64,000 bases of DNA, taken from the NCBI RefSeq assembly GCF_963678635.1, contig NC_087070.1, positions 16,125,840 through 16,189,839 of the forward strand, written 5' to 3'. A model generated the notes under the pieces. It was given only the letters and a program-made list of their open reading frames with translations. It searched no databases and was not told the DNA's origin. This DNA comes from Symsagittifera roscoffensis. Its lineage: Eukaryota > Xenacoelomorpha > Acoela > Convolutidae. Below are positions 28,076 through 41,323 of this stretch, one piece after another. The position numbers were made by a program, and so were the translations under genes. Numbering within the stretch: position 1 is the stretch's first letter; each line of letters starts with the position of its first letter.

Positions 28076-29658
28076 TGCTTACAGCAGAAGAGAAATCAGT
28101 GATGTGGCACCTAAGACGGAAAAACTTGAGCAGACAAACGAAAATCTAATAAGTTTTACAGGAATTAATTCAATTTCAAAGATGCTGAAAAAACAAGGTC
28201 CTCGCGAGACCCCAAACTGTAGAAAGCGAAAGCAAACGCGTTACCTCCGAGCCAAGTGCGAAGGAACCTGGAAATTACTAAGGTTCCGTGATGAAGCAAG
28301 TTCAATTTATTATAAGAAAAGCTGTTTACGGGAAAAAAGTCTAGTTCCCGATATCTTGACTTCCAAAAAGCACTTGATGATATTTCTCTGAAAACTTAAC
28401 AATTTATCTTTAATTGGCATTGACTGAAATCTCATCTCCAATTATATCAGTCTGACTTAGAAACGCAACACCAGCGTGCTAAAACCGTGTTTTCAGTCAT
28501 GTTTATTCACTGAGATGTCCTCAAGCTTTGATTGACTGATATTGGAAGTAGTTTAAATACACCCAAATAGGGCGTCACACCAAACGGTAAAAAACAATTT
28601 GCATACTTTTCCAGGGAAAAATAGAGCTCCAATAACTCCCCACCATATCTCTGAATTACGACCGCAAAAAAACTTCCAATTTGACATGGAACGCTCATGC
28701 CAGAATCAAGACGAAGATGGATGCGAAAAAGTTTCGATTACCTACCGCACTGTACTCAGCAAAAACTTGAATGTTCTGCGTAGATTTTTGATCTAACATA
28801 TTTAAAATAATTCGATTCGTTCAATTACTTCAGCCTGAAGCAGTGTGATAACCAAAACTATCACGAGTTGCTATTACTTTAAAAAACGCTGCCGATATCT
28901 GACCAGTTAAAAAACACAGACTTTGCTGTTACGCGTCTTAGAGTCAAGTTTTTATCAAAAAAATTTCGAGATCCTGGAACCCAGTAGGAAATCAGAACAT
29001 TTCACAAATTTAGTTGAAACCTTGAAAAGGATTCAAAGTTCTGACATCAAAATCAATTTTAACAGGCAAGATAAACATTGTCATCAACAACATGGAGATG
29101 CCTGATCATAATTTAAACGACCGAGCCAATGCTCCTTTCGTTTTTCAATGTTCGTAGCGCATTTTTGAAAATATAGCTTTCAAATGTCATGCACATGGTC
29201 TATCAAACAACGCTGTTCAACATAAACATTTGTTTACATTTAGTAAATTGTCAATTTCAGTCAAGAGGTAAACTTAAGTCTTTTACTACTAATACTTTTT
29301 AAAAAATTGAAAATCAAATTTTCATGTTCTACGTAAGCACAACTAGTGTCCGCTTTACGTTAAATCGGTTCTGTTTTCTCATATTACATGGTTTGAAAAT
29401 CTCAGAGTTTATAGAAAGTATTGCAACTCAGTAAAATGGTTAAAATATTGGTTAAAAAGGGTTCAAGAATAGTGCGAGCCGTGGGACAATACCTCTAGGC
29501 TCTAAATGGGCAGAAACAATCATTGAAATCAAATTTGCTTTAAAGCAAATTGAATTATTTAACTTCTTACGTGCGACCTTCGTGAGCCAAATTCATAACG
29601 ACAGAAGAAGTCTAGAGCCCGGTTGCAATACCCTTGCTAATCAAAAGGGGTAACTAAC
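28076..29658. other. AT-rich region between LINE fragment and WD40 exon
   Basis: No coding exon recognised, although the last WD40 exon found ends with a good donor at 29659 and a further 3' exon is expected. A segment at about 28190-28360 resembles the 225 bp tandem unit at 38941-39840, and 29598-29655 is a copy of a dispersed repeat with CAATACCCTTGCTTATC. Confidence 0.5.
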
Positions 29659-29763
29659 CATTTCCTGAAATAACAGCCAGGCGACCCTCTCGACCTATGG
29701 ATGAGGCCATAAGATGGATGGAAGTGACCGAGCCAAAAGTGTAGATGCTTTTCAGAATCAGAC
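29659..29763 (-). CDS. WD40 gene exon (last one identified)
   Basis: Acceptor with a strong pyrimidine tract (TTTTTCTGTTTAG), donor G/GTTAGT. It encodes LILKSIYTFGSVTSIHLMAS and on to LAVISGN, a blade strand pair continuing from KLWNYSSG. Phase 1 in and out. Confidence 0.75.
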
Positions 29764-32700
29764 CTAAACAGAAAAACTGACCCAAATCATAGATTTAAAC
29801 AATCGGCGTTTTATAATAAAATTATTTTAAGGCTAAAGCCTTATATTTTAAAGCCAACAAACTTTTATCATGTATGAGAATCAACCAGAAATACAAAACC
29901 AAACTACACAACTTCCAATAAAACTCAATCCGATTCAGAACTCATATGGAACCCTTCCAAAAACGCGAGACACAAAAACAAATGATCAAAAAATGAATTG
30001 CTTCCAAGTGAATGGTTGATTATACAAAACGATGTAAATATATTTGTAAAATCTCTTTTAGGTTCATTACTTGAAATGTAACATTAGACTAGTTGTGATG
30101 ACACTAGACTAATTATTGTCTTAAAATTTAGTTCGACTTATAATGTCTGACCTGATGAGTAATTCCACAGTTTAACGCAACAGTCAGTGGAGGCTGTGAG
30201 ACACAGTCCATCCTCGCCTCTCACTACTTCACTGCCAGCATCTAAACACCATAGACATATTTCGTGACCTTTCACTTTAATTGTTCTATTTCGCCTTGCC
30301 GAGTGGAGTTTGCCGTCTTTTTAACAAAAGAAACGAAGTGAACTGAAAAAAAAAAACAGAAGTCAAACCGCAAAAAAACATCAAAATTGCGCGTGAACGA
30401 ATTTTAAAGACTTTTTCCTGAAAAAAGTCACCAAGCCCTATATAAGAGTACTCACAGCGTTCATTAGTCTTAATCAACAATAACGGACAGTTTTACTCCA
30501 AACATAATTGGTCCTTATACCTAATCTGGTAAATCTGTGCATTACTCCATAAAATTGATGTTTTGAAAGCAGAGGGGGATGGGCATAAAAGCCCTTTGAA
30601 TTAACACAGTACATATTTCGTAGCAACAATGTCTCTTTTGTGTTTCTGAAAAATGTATTTTGATAGGTCAAATTTTTGTTAAAAATTCATGTTTCACTTT
30701 CATTCAAATTCACTTTTGTCCAATTGCACTGAGCCAATAACACAAGTATTTGCTAAAATCTAAAACACGAGCATTAATTCAAAATAAATGCAAGCGAAGA
30801 AATTCCAGGGGAGAAAAATTAGTCCATTAGAAAGCTATTATTTTCAAATTTAGAAGAACGAAATAATGTTATAAGCCGCAAAAACCAGGGTCTTTTCCTT
30901 CAAATGACATAAATTACTTTTTATTCAATGTCAAAACCCATACTAGCTAAATTCTAATGTCCAAGAAATTTTTTGGGTCATTTGATAAATTATGGTTGCA
31001 ATTGGAAAAAAAATCTAGCTAGGACGAAGCTGAGCAATTCGTCAGAAACATCTTGTAATTAGTTTTCGCTTGTAACTTTCAGGTTCGTGTTAAGATCAAT
31101 TTCAAATTTTTTCTCGAAACTTTCCATCAGCTATGCTCTAAATGATTTTCTCTCGACGCTGTAAATAATACTGGCTAGAAATTAACGCTTAGGTTTTCGC
31201 CCCATTTTTGCCATTTAATTTCGAAAAAATCACTTCAATTAAACAGAGAAACTGTGAGATAATTTACTTAATTGCTCCCTCAATTAACTTGTCAATCAAA
31301 GTCTGCCGAAAGCCATTTTTTCAGCTTTTATGCTTAAATATTTTTATTCTGAAAAATCGGTCGTTTTGGTGACCTTTTATAGATCTCAACGCTATTAGGA
31401 CCCACAAAAATCAGTCCTATAAGTCCGATCGGATTCCATCTGCTACCTAGATCGGATTCGGTCTGCGACCTAGAGATTATGAGTCGAATGGACTAACCAC
31501 TCAGCCACGGACGATTTATTAATTAGAACACAAGCCACTAATAAAGCAGAGAACAGATGCTAACAAATTTCCAATGCTAGAGATCGTGATAATAGCAAAA
31601 TTGCCACTGAATAAGTGAACACCAGAGTTAGGTTGGGAAACAAAGAGGGTTCGTTTTAATACACTAAGCTCTCAAGATCGCAAATGTAACAAGAATTAAA
31701 ACCAATTGCCATTTGGAATGAAGATTTAATTCGTATGTTGTGATCACTATTTTTCTCAAGGAGTGTTTTGGGTGATCATTCACTACGGACAAATTAGAAA
31801 TTCAACACAGTGGCGAAGTTTCGCTTAGCAACCACTTGCGAGAACACAGCAAAAATTAGCTCAACAAAGTACAAAAAAAATTAGAAATAATCCTCGAATT
31901 AGCAAAAAAAAACAGTCTACCTGAGATTCGCACCTGCGACCTAGAGATTATGAGTCTCACACGCTAACCACTAACCCACGGAAGTTTATTAGATACCATT
32001 AACCACTCAGTCACAAATAAAGCAGATAACAGATGCTGTGCAGTTTCCAGTGCTACAGTGAAATTTCCAAATATGAAAACTTTTATTTGCGAGTTAGGTT
32101 AGAAAAAGAAGAAGGTTCGTAATAACACACTAAGCTGATCACAAGTGTAAAATATACTTAAAGCTTGATTCAAGTCTTGCTTGCGCTTACCCTTAATAAT
32201 GCGTCCTATGAAGTTCTGTATTTCTGCCTTGTTATTTGCGTGCTCTGCATCTGTTTTGATTAGCGGGTAGATTATTTTGACAGCTGTCACTGTTCCACTG
32301 TGTCCCAACAAAGTTCTGATCTCTTCACACGTGTTCACATCCCACACTTTCACCATTGTGTCACGCCTGATCAAATTAACTTTTCATTTTATACAGCGCC
32401 GGAGTTGCAATTCTCCTATGCAAGCGACAAATGGCAAAAAAAGCAAAAGATTCAAAAAAGCTGTACTAAAACAATCACTAATGTACTAGTACCAAAAATA
32501 CCCGCATTAAAAAAGATCAGAGATAATAAAAGTAACTCAATAACGCTTTTATGTAATTGATTTCTTTGTGGCATCTGCTGAAAATTTTCTGCAGACGAAG
32601 GCGGCTCGGTTTCGAACCGCAAAAAATGAATTTTATTTCTATGTCTCACCCTCCTGTAATGGCGACATGCAAGTTAGAGTCCACGCAGAAAACTGTGTCA

Positions 32701-35700
32701 TTATGGCCTTCCAATTGCTTGCCCCTCCAATTCAACTTCCGCAATTGCTTTACACTCACTTCATCACCTGAAAATTTGGCAAGTTCGTTATAAAAACCAA
32801 GCGAGCAATCTGATAACATGCCAATAATATGATAGCAAGACCCCATATTTGGGCGTTCTCCTAATTACTGAATTTTGACCAAGTAAACAGGGTACCATGC
32901 GCAACAACTGGTTACTTTTGTCGTTCCGGTCATTGAAAATGGGGAGGAACTTCAGTGTTTTAGCTTAGTTTTTTCTTTTTCACGCAAAATCAGGTGCCAC
33001 GAATGAACAAAGCCAATCCAAGATCGGAAAAGAGTAATGAAAGGAGGTCAAGGGGGATGCATGAAGGTGGAATGTAAAGGGTGCTGAGAGAATATGTGTG
33101 AGCGTGGTATGTACAGGAGGATGAGGGGGATGTGTGAGAGTGGGATGTTAAGGGTGATGAGGGGAATGCGTCAGCGTGTGATGAAAAAGGTGGTGAGTGG
33201 GATGCGTGAGCGTGGAATGTAAAGGGTTGAGGGGGGCGCGTGAGCTTGGTATGTAAAGCGTGGTGAGGGGATGGGTGAGCGTGTGATTTAAAAGGGTACT
33301 GAGAGGAATGGTGATCGTGGGAGGCAAAAGGTAGTCAAGGTGGGTGCATGAGCGTGGGATGTAAAGGGTGGTGAGGGGATGTCTGAATGTGGGACGTAAA
33401 GGTTATTGAGGCGGATGCGTTAGTGTGGAATGTAAAGGGTGGAGAGAGAGGATGCGTGAGCGTGGAATGTAAAGGATTGAGGGGGGCGCGTGAGCTTGGT
33501 ATGTAAAGGGTGGTGAGGGGGATGGGTGAGCGTGTGATTTAAATGGGTACTGAGAGGAATGGTGATCGTGGGAGGCAAAAGGTAGTCAAGGGGGGTGCAT
33601 GAGCGTGGGATGTAAAGGGCGGTGAGGGGATGTCTGAATGTGGGACGTAAAGGTTATTGAGGCGAATGCGTTAGTGTGGAATGTAAAGGGTGGTGAGAGA
33701 GGATGCGTGAGCGTGGGATGTAAAGGTTTGTGAGGGGGTGCGTGAGCTTGGTATCTAAAGAGTGGGGAGGGGGATGGGTGAGCGTGTGATTTAAATGGGT
33801 ACTGAGAGGAATGGTGATCGTGGGAGGCAAAAGGTAGTCAAGGGGGGTGCATGAGCGTGGGATGTAAAGGGTGGTGAGGGGATGTCTGAATGTGGGACGT
33901 AAAGGTTATTGAGGCGAATGCGTTAGTGTGGAATGTAAAGGGTGGTGAGAGAGGATGCGTGAGCGTGGGATGTAAAGGTTTGTGAGGGGGTGCGTGAGCT
34001 TGGTATCTAAAGAGTGGGGAGGGGGATGGGTGAGCGTGTGATGTAAAAGGCGGTGAGGAAGATGCGTTAGCGCGGAATGTAAAGGGTGGTGAACGGGGAT
34101 GTGTGAGCATGGCATGTAAAGGGTGGTGAGGGAGGATGTGTGAGCGTGGTATGTAAAAGGTGAGGGCGAATGCGTAAGCGTGGGATGCAAAGGGTGGTGA
34201 GTGGGATGCGTGAGCGTGGAATGTAAAGGGTTGAGGGGGGCGCGTGAGCTTGGTATGTAAAGCGTGGTGAGGGGATGGGTGAGCGTGTGATTTAAAAGGG
34301 TACTGAGAGGAATGGTGATCGTGGGAGGCAAAAGGTAGTCAAGGGGGGTGCATGAGCGTGGGATGTAAAGGGTGGTGAGGGGATGTCTGAATGTGGGACG
34401 TAAAGGTTATTGAGGCGGATGCGTTAGTGTGGAATGTAAAGGGTGGAGAGAGAGGATGCGTGAGCGTGGAATGTAAAGGATTGAGGGGGGCGCGTGAGCT
34501 TGGTATGTAAAGGGTGGTGAGGGGGATGGGTGAGCGTGTGATTTAAATGGGTACTGAGAGGAATGGTGATCGTGGGAGGCAAAAGGTAGTCAAGGGGGGT
34601 GCATGAGCGTGGGATGTAAAGGGTGGTGAGGGGATGTCTGAATGTGGGACGTAAAGGTTATTGAGGCGAATGCGTTAGTGTGGAATGTAAAGGGTGGTGA
34701 GAGAGGATGCGTGAGCGTGGGATGTAAAGGTTTGTGAGGGGGTGCGTGAGCTTGGTATCTAAAGAGTGGGGAGGGGGATGGGTGAGCGTGTGATGTAAAA
34801 GGCGGTGAGGAAGATGCGTTAGCGCGGAATGTAAAGGGTGGTGAACGGGGATGTGTGAGCATGGCATGTAAAGGGTGGTGAGGGAGGATGTGTGAGCGTG
34901 GTATGTAAAAGGTGAGGGCGAATGCGTAAGCGTGGGATGCAAAGGGTGGTGAGTGGGATGCGTGAGCGTGGAATGTAAAGGATTGAGGGGGGCGCGTGAG
35001 CTTGGTATGTAAAGGGTGGTGAGGGGGATGGGTGAGCGTGTGATTTAAATGGGTACTGAGAGGAATGGTGATCGTGGGAGGCAAAAGGTAGTCAAGGGGG
35101 GTGCATGAGCGTGGGATGTAAAGGGTGGTGAGGGGATGTCTGAATGTGGGACGTAAAGGTTATTGAGGCGAATGCGTTAGTGTGGAATGTAAAGGGTGGT
35201 GAGAGAGGATGCGTGAGCGTGGGATGTAAAGGTTTGTGAGGGGGTGCGTGAGCTTGGTATCTAAAGAGTGGGGAGGGGGATGGGTGAGCGTGTGATGTAA
35301 AAGGCGGTGAGGAAGATGCGTTAGCGCGGAATGTAAAGGGTGGTGAACGGGGATGTGTGAGCATGGCATGTAAAGGGTGGTGAGGGAGGATGTGTGAGCG
35401 TGGTATGTAAAAGGTGAGGGCGAATGCGTAAGCGTGGGATGCAAAGGGTGGTGAGGGGAGATGCGTGAGCGTGGGATGAAAACGGTGCAGAGGGGGATGC
35501 GTGAGCGCGGAATGTAAAGGGTGGCGAATATATTGTAAAAAAAGGTACCAAATGATTCAAGCGATTTTGTTACACTACATGTTAGCCTGAAAAGTATATA
35601 TTCCGATTTGTTAACGCTTTTTAAACGCAAACGTAAAAATAGGAAACTTTTAAAAACTATTTATCATATTTTTCAGCAAAACAGGTTTTCGTTCAAAACC

Positions 35701-38700
35701 TAGGTTGAACCGAAAACAAAACTATTTTCAGGAAAACCTTCGAGCTATAGTTCTGAAATTCAAAGGTTTTTATCCTTTTGCGAGCTAGAAAGTGGAAGTT
35801 AAGTATAGTGAGGGGGTATGTGAGAGCGTGGAATGTAAAGGGTGGTGAGCGGGATGCGTGAGCGTGGGATGTAAAGGGTTGAGGGGGGGGGGGGGGGGTG
35901 TGTTGCTAAAGCTTGGTATGTAAAAAGTGGTGAGGGTATGTGTGGGCGTGGGATGTAAAGGGTGGCAAGGGGATGCGTGAAGGTGGGATGTAAAGGGTAC
36001 TGAGAGGAATGCGTGATCGTGGGATGTAAAGGGTGGTGAACAATTGTGAATCAAGTTATCAAATGATTCAAGCGTTTTTGTTACACTAAATGTTAACCTG
36101 AAAAACGTCTATATTCTGATTTGATAACGCTTGCTAATCGGAAGCGTAATTAAAGGAAGTTTTGAAAAATTGATTCTTCGTATTTTTCACCAAAACAGGT
36201 TTTCATTTGAAACCTTCAACAGTAGTACCTGAATTTTGCCCTGAGACTGCTTTGGAGTTATTTTTGGACGTCAGTTTGTTGTCGACAATTACATCGCCAC
36301 TCTTCTCTACAGGCGCGACCTCAGTTACGACAGAGCCTGAAACAAAGTTGAAGCAAAACTGATTACGAATTAGTTCCATCGAAAGATTTATTTTGATACC
36401 ATTTCTCAATCCACTATTTCAGGGCAACGAATAGGGTCGAAGGTTCGAGGACCAACATGATCCACGCTCGTTGCTTGAGGATGTGGCAAAATTTCTTAGC
36501 CCAGAAATTATATACATTTCTTAATCAGGGTCACAACAGCCGTTCATCTTTCAGAAGTGAACAGTTCGTGTTTTGGTCCTTTCTCTCGCGAATTAATCGT
36601 CTTATATTAATCCTTCATCATTCTGGCGCCATAATGATTTCTCACATTTGGCTTCAAAAATCAGCTAGATGAAGAACACGCCTTTCATACCATAAAAACA
36701 ATACGAATACCATTGTAAGATGTTAATTGTAGATTTTCATTGTAACGGGATAACCCGATAGCGCCTTAGCCAACCTAACAAACTACATCATGCAACTTTA
36801 TATTTTGAAGAGCATCCCTAATTTAACAAGGATAGCCGGTTACTGTGCAAGTAGCACAGAATGTTCCGACCATTTTCTTTAGCAAACTACGGTTTAGAAA
36901 GTTTTTTTTTTCAAATTAGCGTAGTTTTTTCTGCTTGGTGTGACAAAAGGATCTGACGTAAAAATATAATTAATGCATATTAGACATTCATAGTAATATG
37001 GGCGAATTGGACAAAAAATTTGTAGAAAAATGACTAGAAAAACGAAAAAAAAAATTTTTTCTCGCTTGCTTTATTCGCTCGAATCAAGACAAAAGAGTCA
37101 AAAACTTCAAACCGGTTTTCCTCGACACTGGGAAGAGTTTCTGAAAATTTTTAATGCGGTTCGAATCACAACTGAAAGGGCTTTAATGATATATCACTCA
37201 ACCCAGTCCGATGATTATTTATGGTACCTGATTTTGCGTGTAAAACAAAAAGAAAAAACTAAATTGCTCCTTAACGTCTTTTCAGGGATTTGGTCTGTTA
37301 TTGGATATATCACGGAGAAGCTGACTTTACCCAAATTGTTTTTAGTTTACGGATGTTGTACAGTACAACATACGAGCTAATCAATTCTTTACAGAGAACC
37401 CCTGTTGTTTCACTGCTTAAAACCTACATTCATTCATAGGCGGGTTGATTTTGCTTCACGCTCAGGCAACGAGCGCGGTTCAAGGTGGGACTCGAACCAT
37501 CCATTTTTCGACAGAGGCGGAGCTGAGCCAACGTTTCCTTAACTTATTATACTCACTAATTGCTTCGTTGTTTTCAGGCGTGTTTTTGTTAACTGCTTGA
37601 TCATTCTGAAGCACAGAAGCTGGACTAGCTGATTCCTCTGATTTGTCAAACACGTCACGTTCTTCGTAATGATCTTCGGCGTCGTCTTGAAACGAATCTT
37701 CAGGGTCTATCTTAGCATACTTCGAGGGATCTGCAAACAAACTATGACTTTCACCCACAACTGACACAGAGGCGAAGCGGAGCTTCGCAACACTTGCGAT
37801 ACGAAGTATAGGAACAATTTATGCTCGCCCTTTTTCATAAATTAACCTAATTTGAGAAAACTGGATCAACAGGTAAATTTTAATTTCGCTGTGTAATCTG
37901 ATAATTAAATCCCCTTTTCGAAATTAGAAAAGATCACGCTTTTCGTGATATTTACACTTTCGCTGATCGATAGTGGAGTTTGCCTTCCTTCTAACAAAGG
38001 AAATGAACTGAACTTAAAGAAAATATGATTCAAACTACAAAAAATCCAAATTGTGCGTGAACAAAATTTTCCTGAAAAAAAAAACAAAAAAACTCAAGGC
38101 CTATATAAGAACAAAAAATGTCATGAGAAATTGTTGACATAAAAATACACTCCATCTTAAAGAAAATACACCGCAACCCGCATGAAATACTGAACATGAT
38201 GAAAATCAATTTTGCCCGTCAAACTAATTAAATTAAGATTAACTAAGCCTATGAAACATTTGTTCGAATTAAAAATGAAATCATAGCCAACAGACAGTTG
38301 GAAAAAGAGTCAATGATTGCAAGTAACCAAAAAAAAAACACTGACTTGTTTCATGAAAAAATAACAGTTTTCGAATTTCAAAAAATACGCCCTTAAAACT
38401 ATTTGAATTTCCTGAACAGTTTATGATTGGCTTTTTTTGATAAGAAAACGCAATTTTAGAAAATCATTAAGTAAGATCAATAAGTAAAATTTTTATTTCG
38501 CTGGGAAATCTGACATTTAAATTTTAATTTTGAAACTAGAAGTCGATCAATTTTTTCGTTCGTGACCTTTTCGCTGTTCGATAGTAGAATTTGCCTTCAT
38601 TTCGCCAAAGGAAATGAACTGAGCTTAAAAAGAAATCAAAAGTCAAGCAGAGAAAAAGTAAATTTGAGCCTGAACAAAGTCTACGATTTTTGCTGAAAAA

Positions 38701-41249
38701 ACCTATTGCGAACTATATAAGAGTCTCAGCAACGTTCATCGAATCTTAATAAAAGCCAAAAAAAACTCGGACTTTCGATTATGGTAAAAATTGTCAAGAT
38801 ATGATTATAGTACAAAACTGTTTAAATCAGAAAAAATTTCATGCTGTGGAATATCAGCCGCTAAAAATAAGCAAACATACTACAGATTGATCATTCAACT
38901 TTTCTCAGAAAAAAATTCTATTTCAAAAATATTTACAGAACAAGGTTCGATCGGGAGTCAACTCCAGACCTTAGAATGCGAAGGCTCAAGCATTACCTCT
39001 AGACAAAAAAGAAGGCTCCTAGAAATTCAATTTTTCATAGCTGTAAGAAAAGTTGTTTCTGGGAAAAAGAGTCTTATACCCAATTACAACTTAGTTGCAC
39101 TCGCAAGTTGATTTATTCAAAAAATCTATAAGCTAAAAATAGAAGCATAAAAAAATGACGAAAAACAAGGTCGGTCGGGAGTCCAACTAGAGAACTTAGA
39201 ATGAGAAGGCTCCAGCATTACCTCTAGACAAAAAAGAAGGCTCCTAGAAGTTCAATTTCTTATAGATGTAAGAAACGTTGTTTCTGGGAAAAAGAGTCGT
39301 ATACCCAATTACAACATAGTTGCACTCACAAGTTGATTTTTTCAAGAATTCTATCAGCAAAAAACAGAAGCATCAAAAATGAAGAAAAACAAGGTCGGTC
39401 GGGAGTCCAACTTGTGAACTTGAAATGAAAAGGCTCCAGCATTACCTCTAGACAAGTAAGAAGGCTCCTAGAAGTTTAATTTCTTATCGATAAAAGAAAA
39501 GTGTTTTCGGGAAAAAGAGTCTTATACCCATTTATAACTTAGTTGTACGCGCAAGTTGAATTATTCAAAAAATCTATAATCAAAAAATAGAAGCATCAAA
39601 AAAAATGACGAAAAACAAGGTCGGTCGGGAGTCCAACTAGAGAAATTAGAATCAGAAGGCTCCAGCATTACCTCTAGACAAAAAAGAAGGCTCCTAGAAG
39701 TTCAATTTTTTTTATAGCTGTAAGAAAAGTTGTTTCTGGGAAAAGAGTCTTATACCCAATTACAACTTAGTTGCACTCGCAAGTTGATTTATTCAAAAAA
39801 TCTATAACCAAAAAATAGAAGTATCATAAATGAAGAAAAAAAGGTTTTTTTTCTGTTATACGACCCAAAACTAGTATTTTCAAAATATTTTTGAAAATTT
39901 GATCATAATGCGCGAATCTGATTGGTTGAAATTACTTCGAACGAAAAACAAAACTGGATTCCAAAGAAAAAAGAAGCGCAATGAATGCAATTTCTTAAAT
40001 TTGGGACTAATAACAAAACAATTTGGTTCAACTAATGCAGTATATCAAAAGTGTGGCAGTATTTGTATTCTTAATTAATTCAACCTAGTAATGAACTGAG
40101 CTGAACAACGCGAAGTTTCACTTTTGGATTTTTACACAAAACAGCTGATTGATATTTCTTACCCGAAGAAGAGCTTTCGCTTTTGCGTTTGTGTTCCACA
40201 TTAATAATGTCCCCTCTATCTCTTTTCGTCTTTTCTGACAGAAGAGCATTTTCACTCACCCCTCGATCATCACTCTGAGATCTACATAATTAATATCATA
40301 AGTCCGTCAACACTTCAGAAAGTCTATTTTATTTTCAGCTTTCAACAAAATTGGTATTTAAATTTGAAATATTTCGACAAAATCTGAAATCTTGAAATTA
40401 TAGAACTGTTCCAACGCATCCAAGTGAGACAAAAATGAACAACAGAAAAACTTAGAAGAAAACAAACTCAAACATTGCAAGAAAAAAGACATTTATAAGA
40501 GTTGGCAAGAAAAAAAACAATTACCATGTTGTAAGCCAGTGAAACAAAAACTATTCAGACATATTATGAGGGATTTATCATATCCTCCCAAATTCACAGA
40601 AAGTTTCTTTGGGACACTTAAGACGGCTAGAAAAAACCCAAACTACAAAAACCTTCCCAATTCGATCAGTAATCCTTTAAAAATCTTGACCTTTTCTAAT
40701 TTCTCATTGGTTCGGAGATAAACAAACTCACATCACAATAAAGATGAATACAAAATATTTCAGCAAAAAAAAAACTTTTAAAAAAATCAGGAAACTAAAA
40801 GCATTTTAGCAGTCACCTATCGAGGCGCAATTCGCAACCCCCGAGAGTAACCAATTAGCACTCAAACATAGGGTTGAGAAATTCAGTCTTTGTGGAATTT
40901 AATAAATCTATTTTTCTGTGCATTCATAAAAGAAGGTCGTATCTCGTAAAGAGTTGTCGACAATGACATTGGGACAACACCGACAGCAGCTTGCTTTTGA
41001 CTTGCTAACTTCATACTTGGTGAAACGTACACTGATTTGAAACTGGAACAGCGAAAAATTGCAATATACGATATAATTTAAACGTGAAAACAATCCTTCG
41101 TTAAGCATGCAAAAATAATACGTTGAAAACGCTTAAACATATCGAGATAGTGAAGCCCGCATTTGAATATACAATAGAAAGATATATAGATAGATGGATA
41201 TAACAAATAGATACAAATATATAATAGGTAGATAGAAAGAAAGACAGAC

Positions 41250-41323
<74 letters not shown>

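Noticed and set aside
33838-35630. Long minus-strand frames rich in His, Pro, Ser and Thr
   Set aside because: They arise from the G-rich minisatellite, whose unit length keeps a frame open; no start context or domain.
40908-41108. Possible exon encoding SCCRCCPNVIVDNSL
   Set aside because: Resembles part of the 36336-36229 exon (VIVDN) and has an acceptor, but no donor follows and it runs to a stop; perhaps a relic of exon duplication, not enough to annotate.
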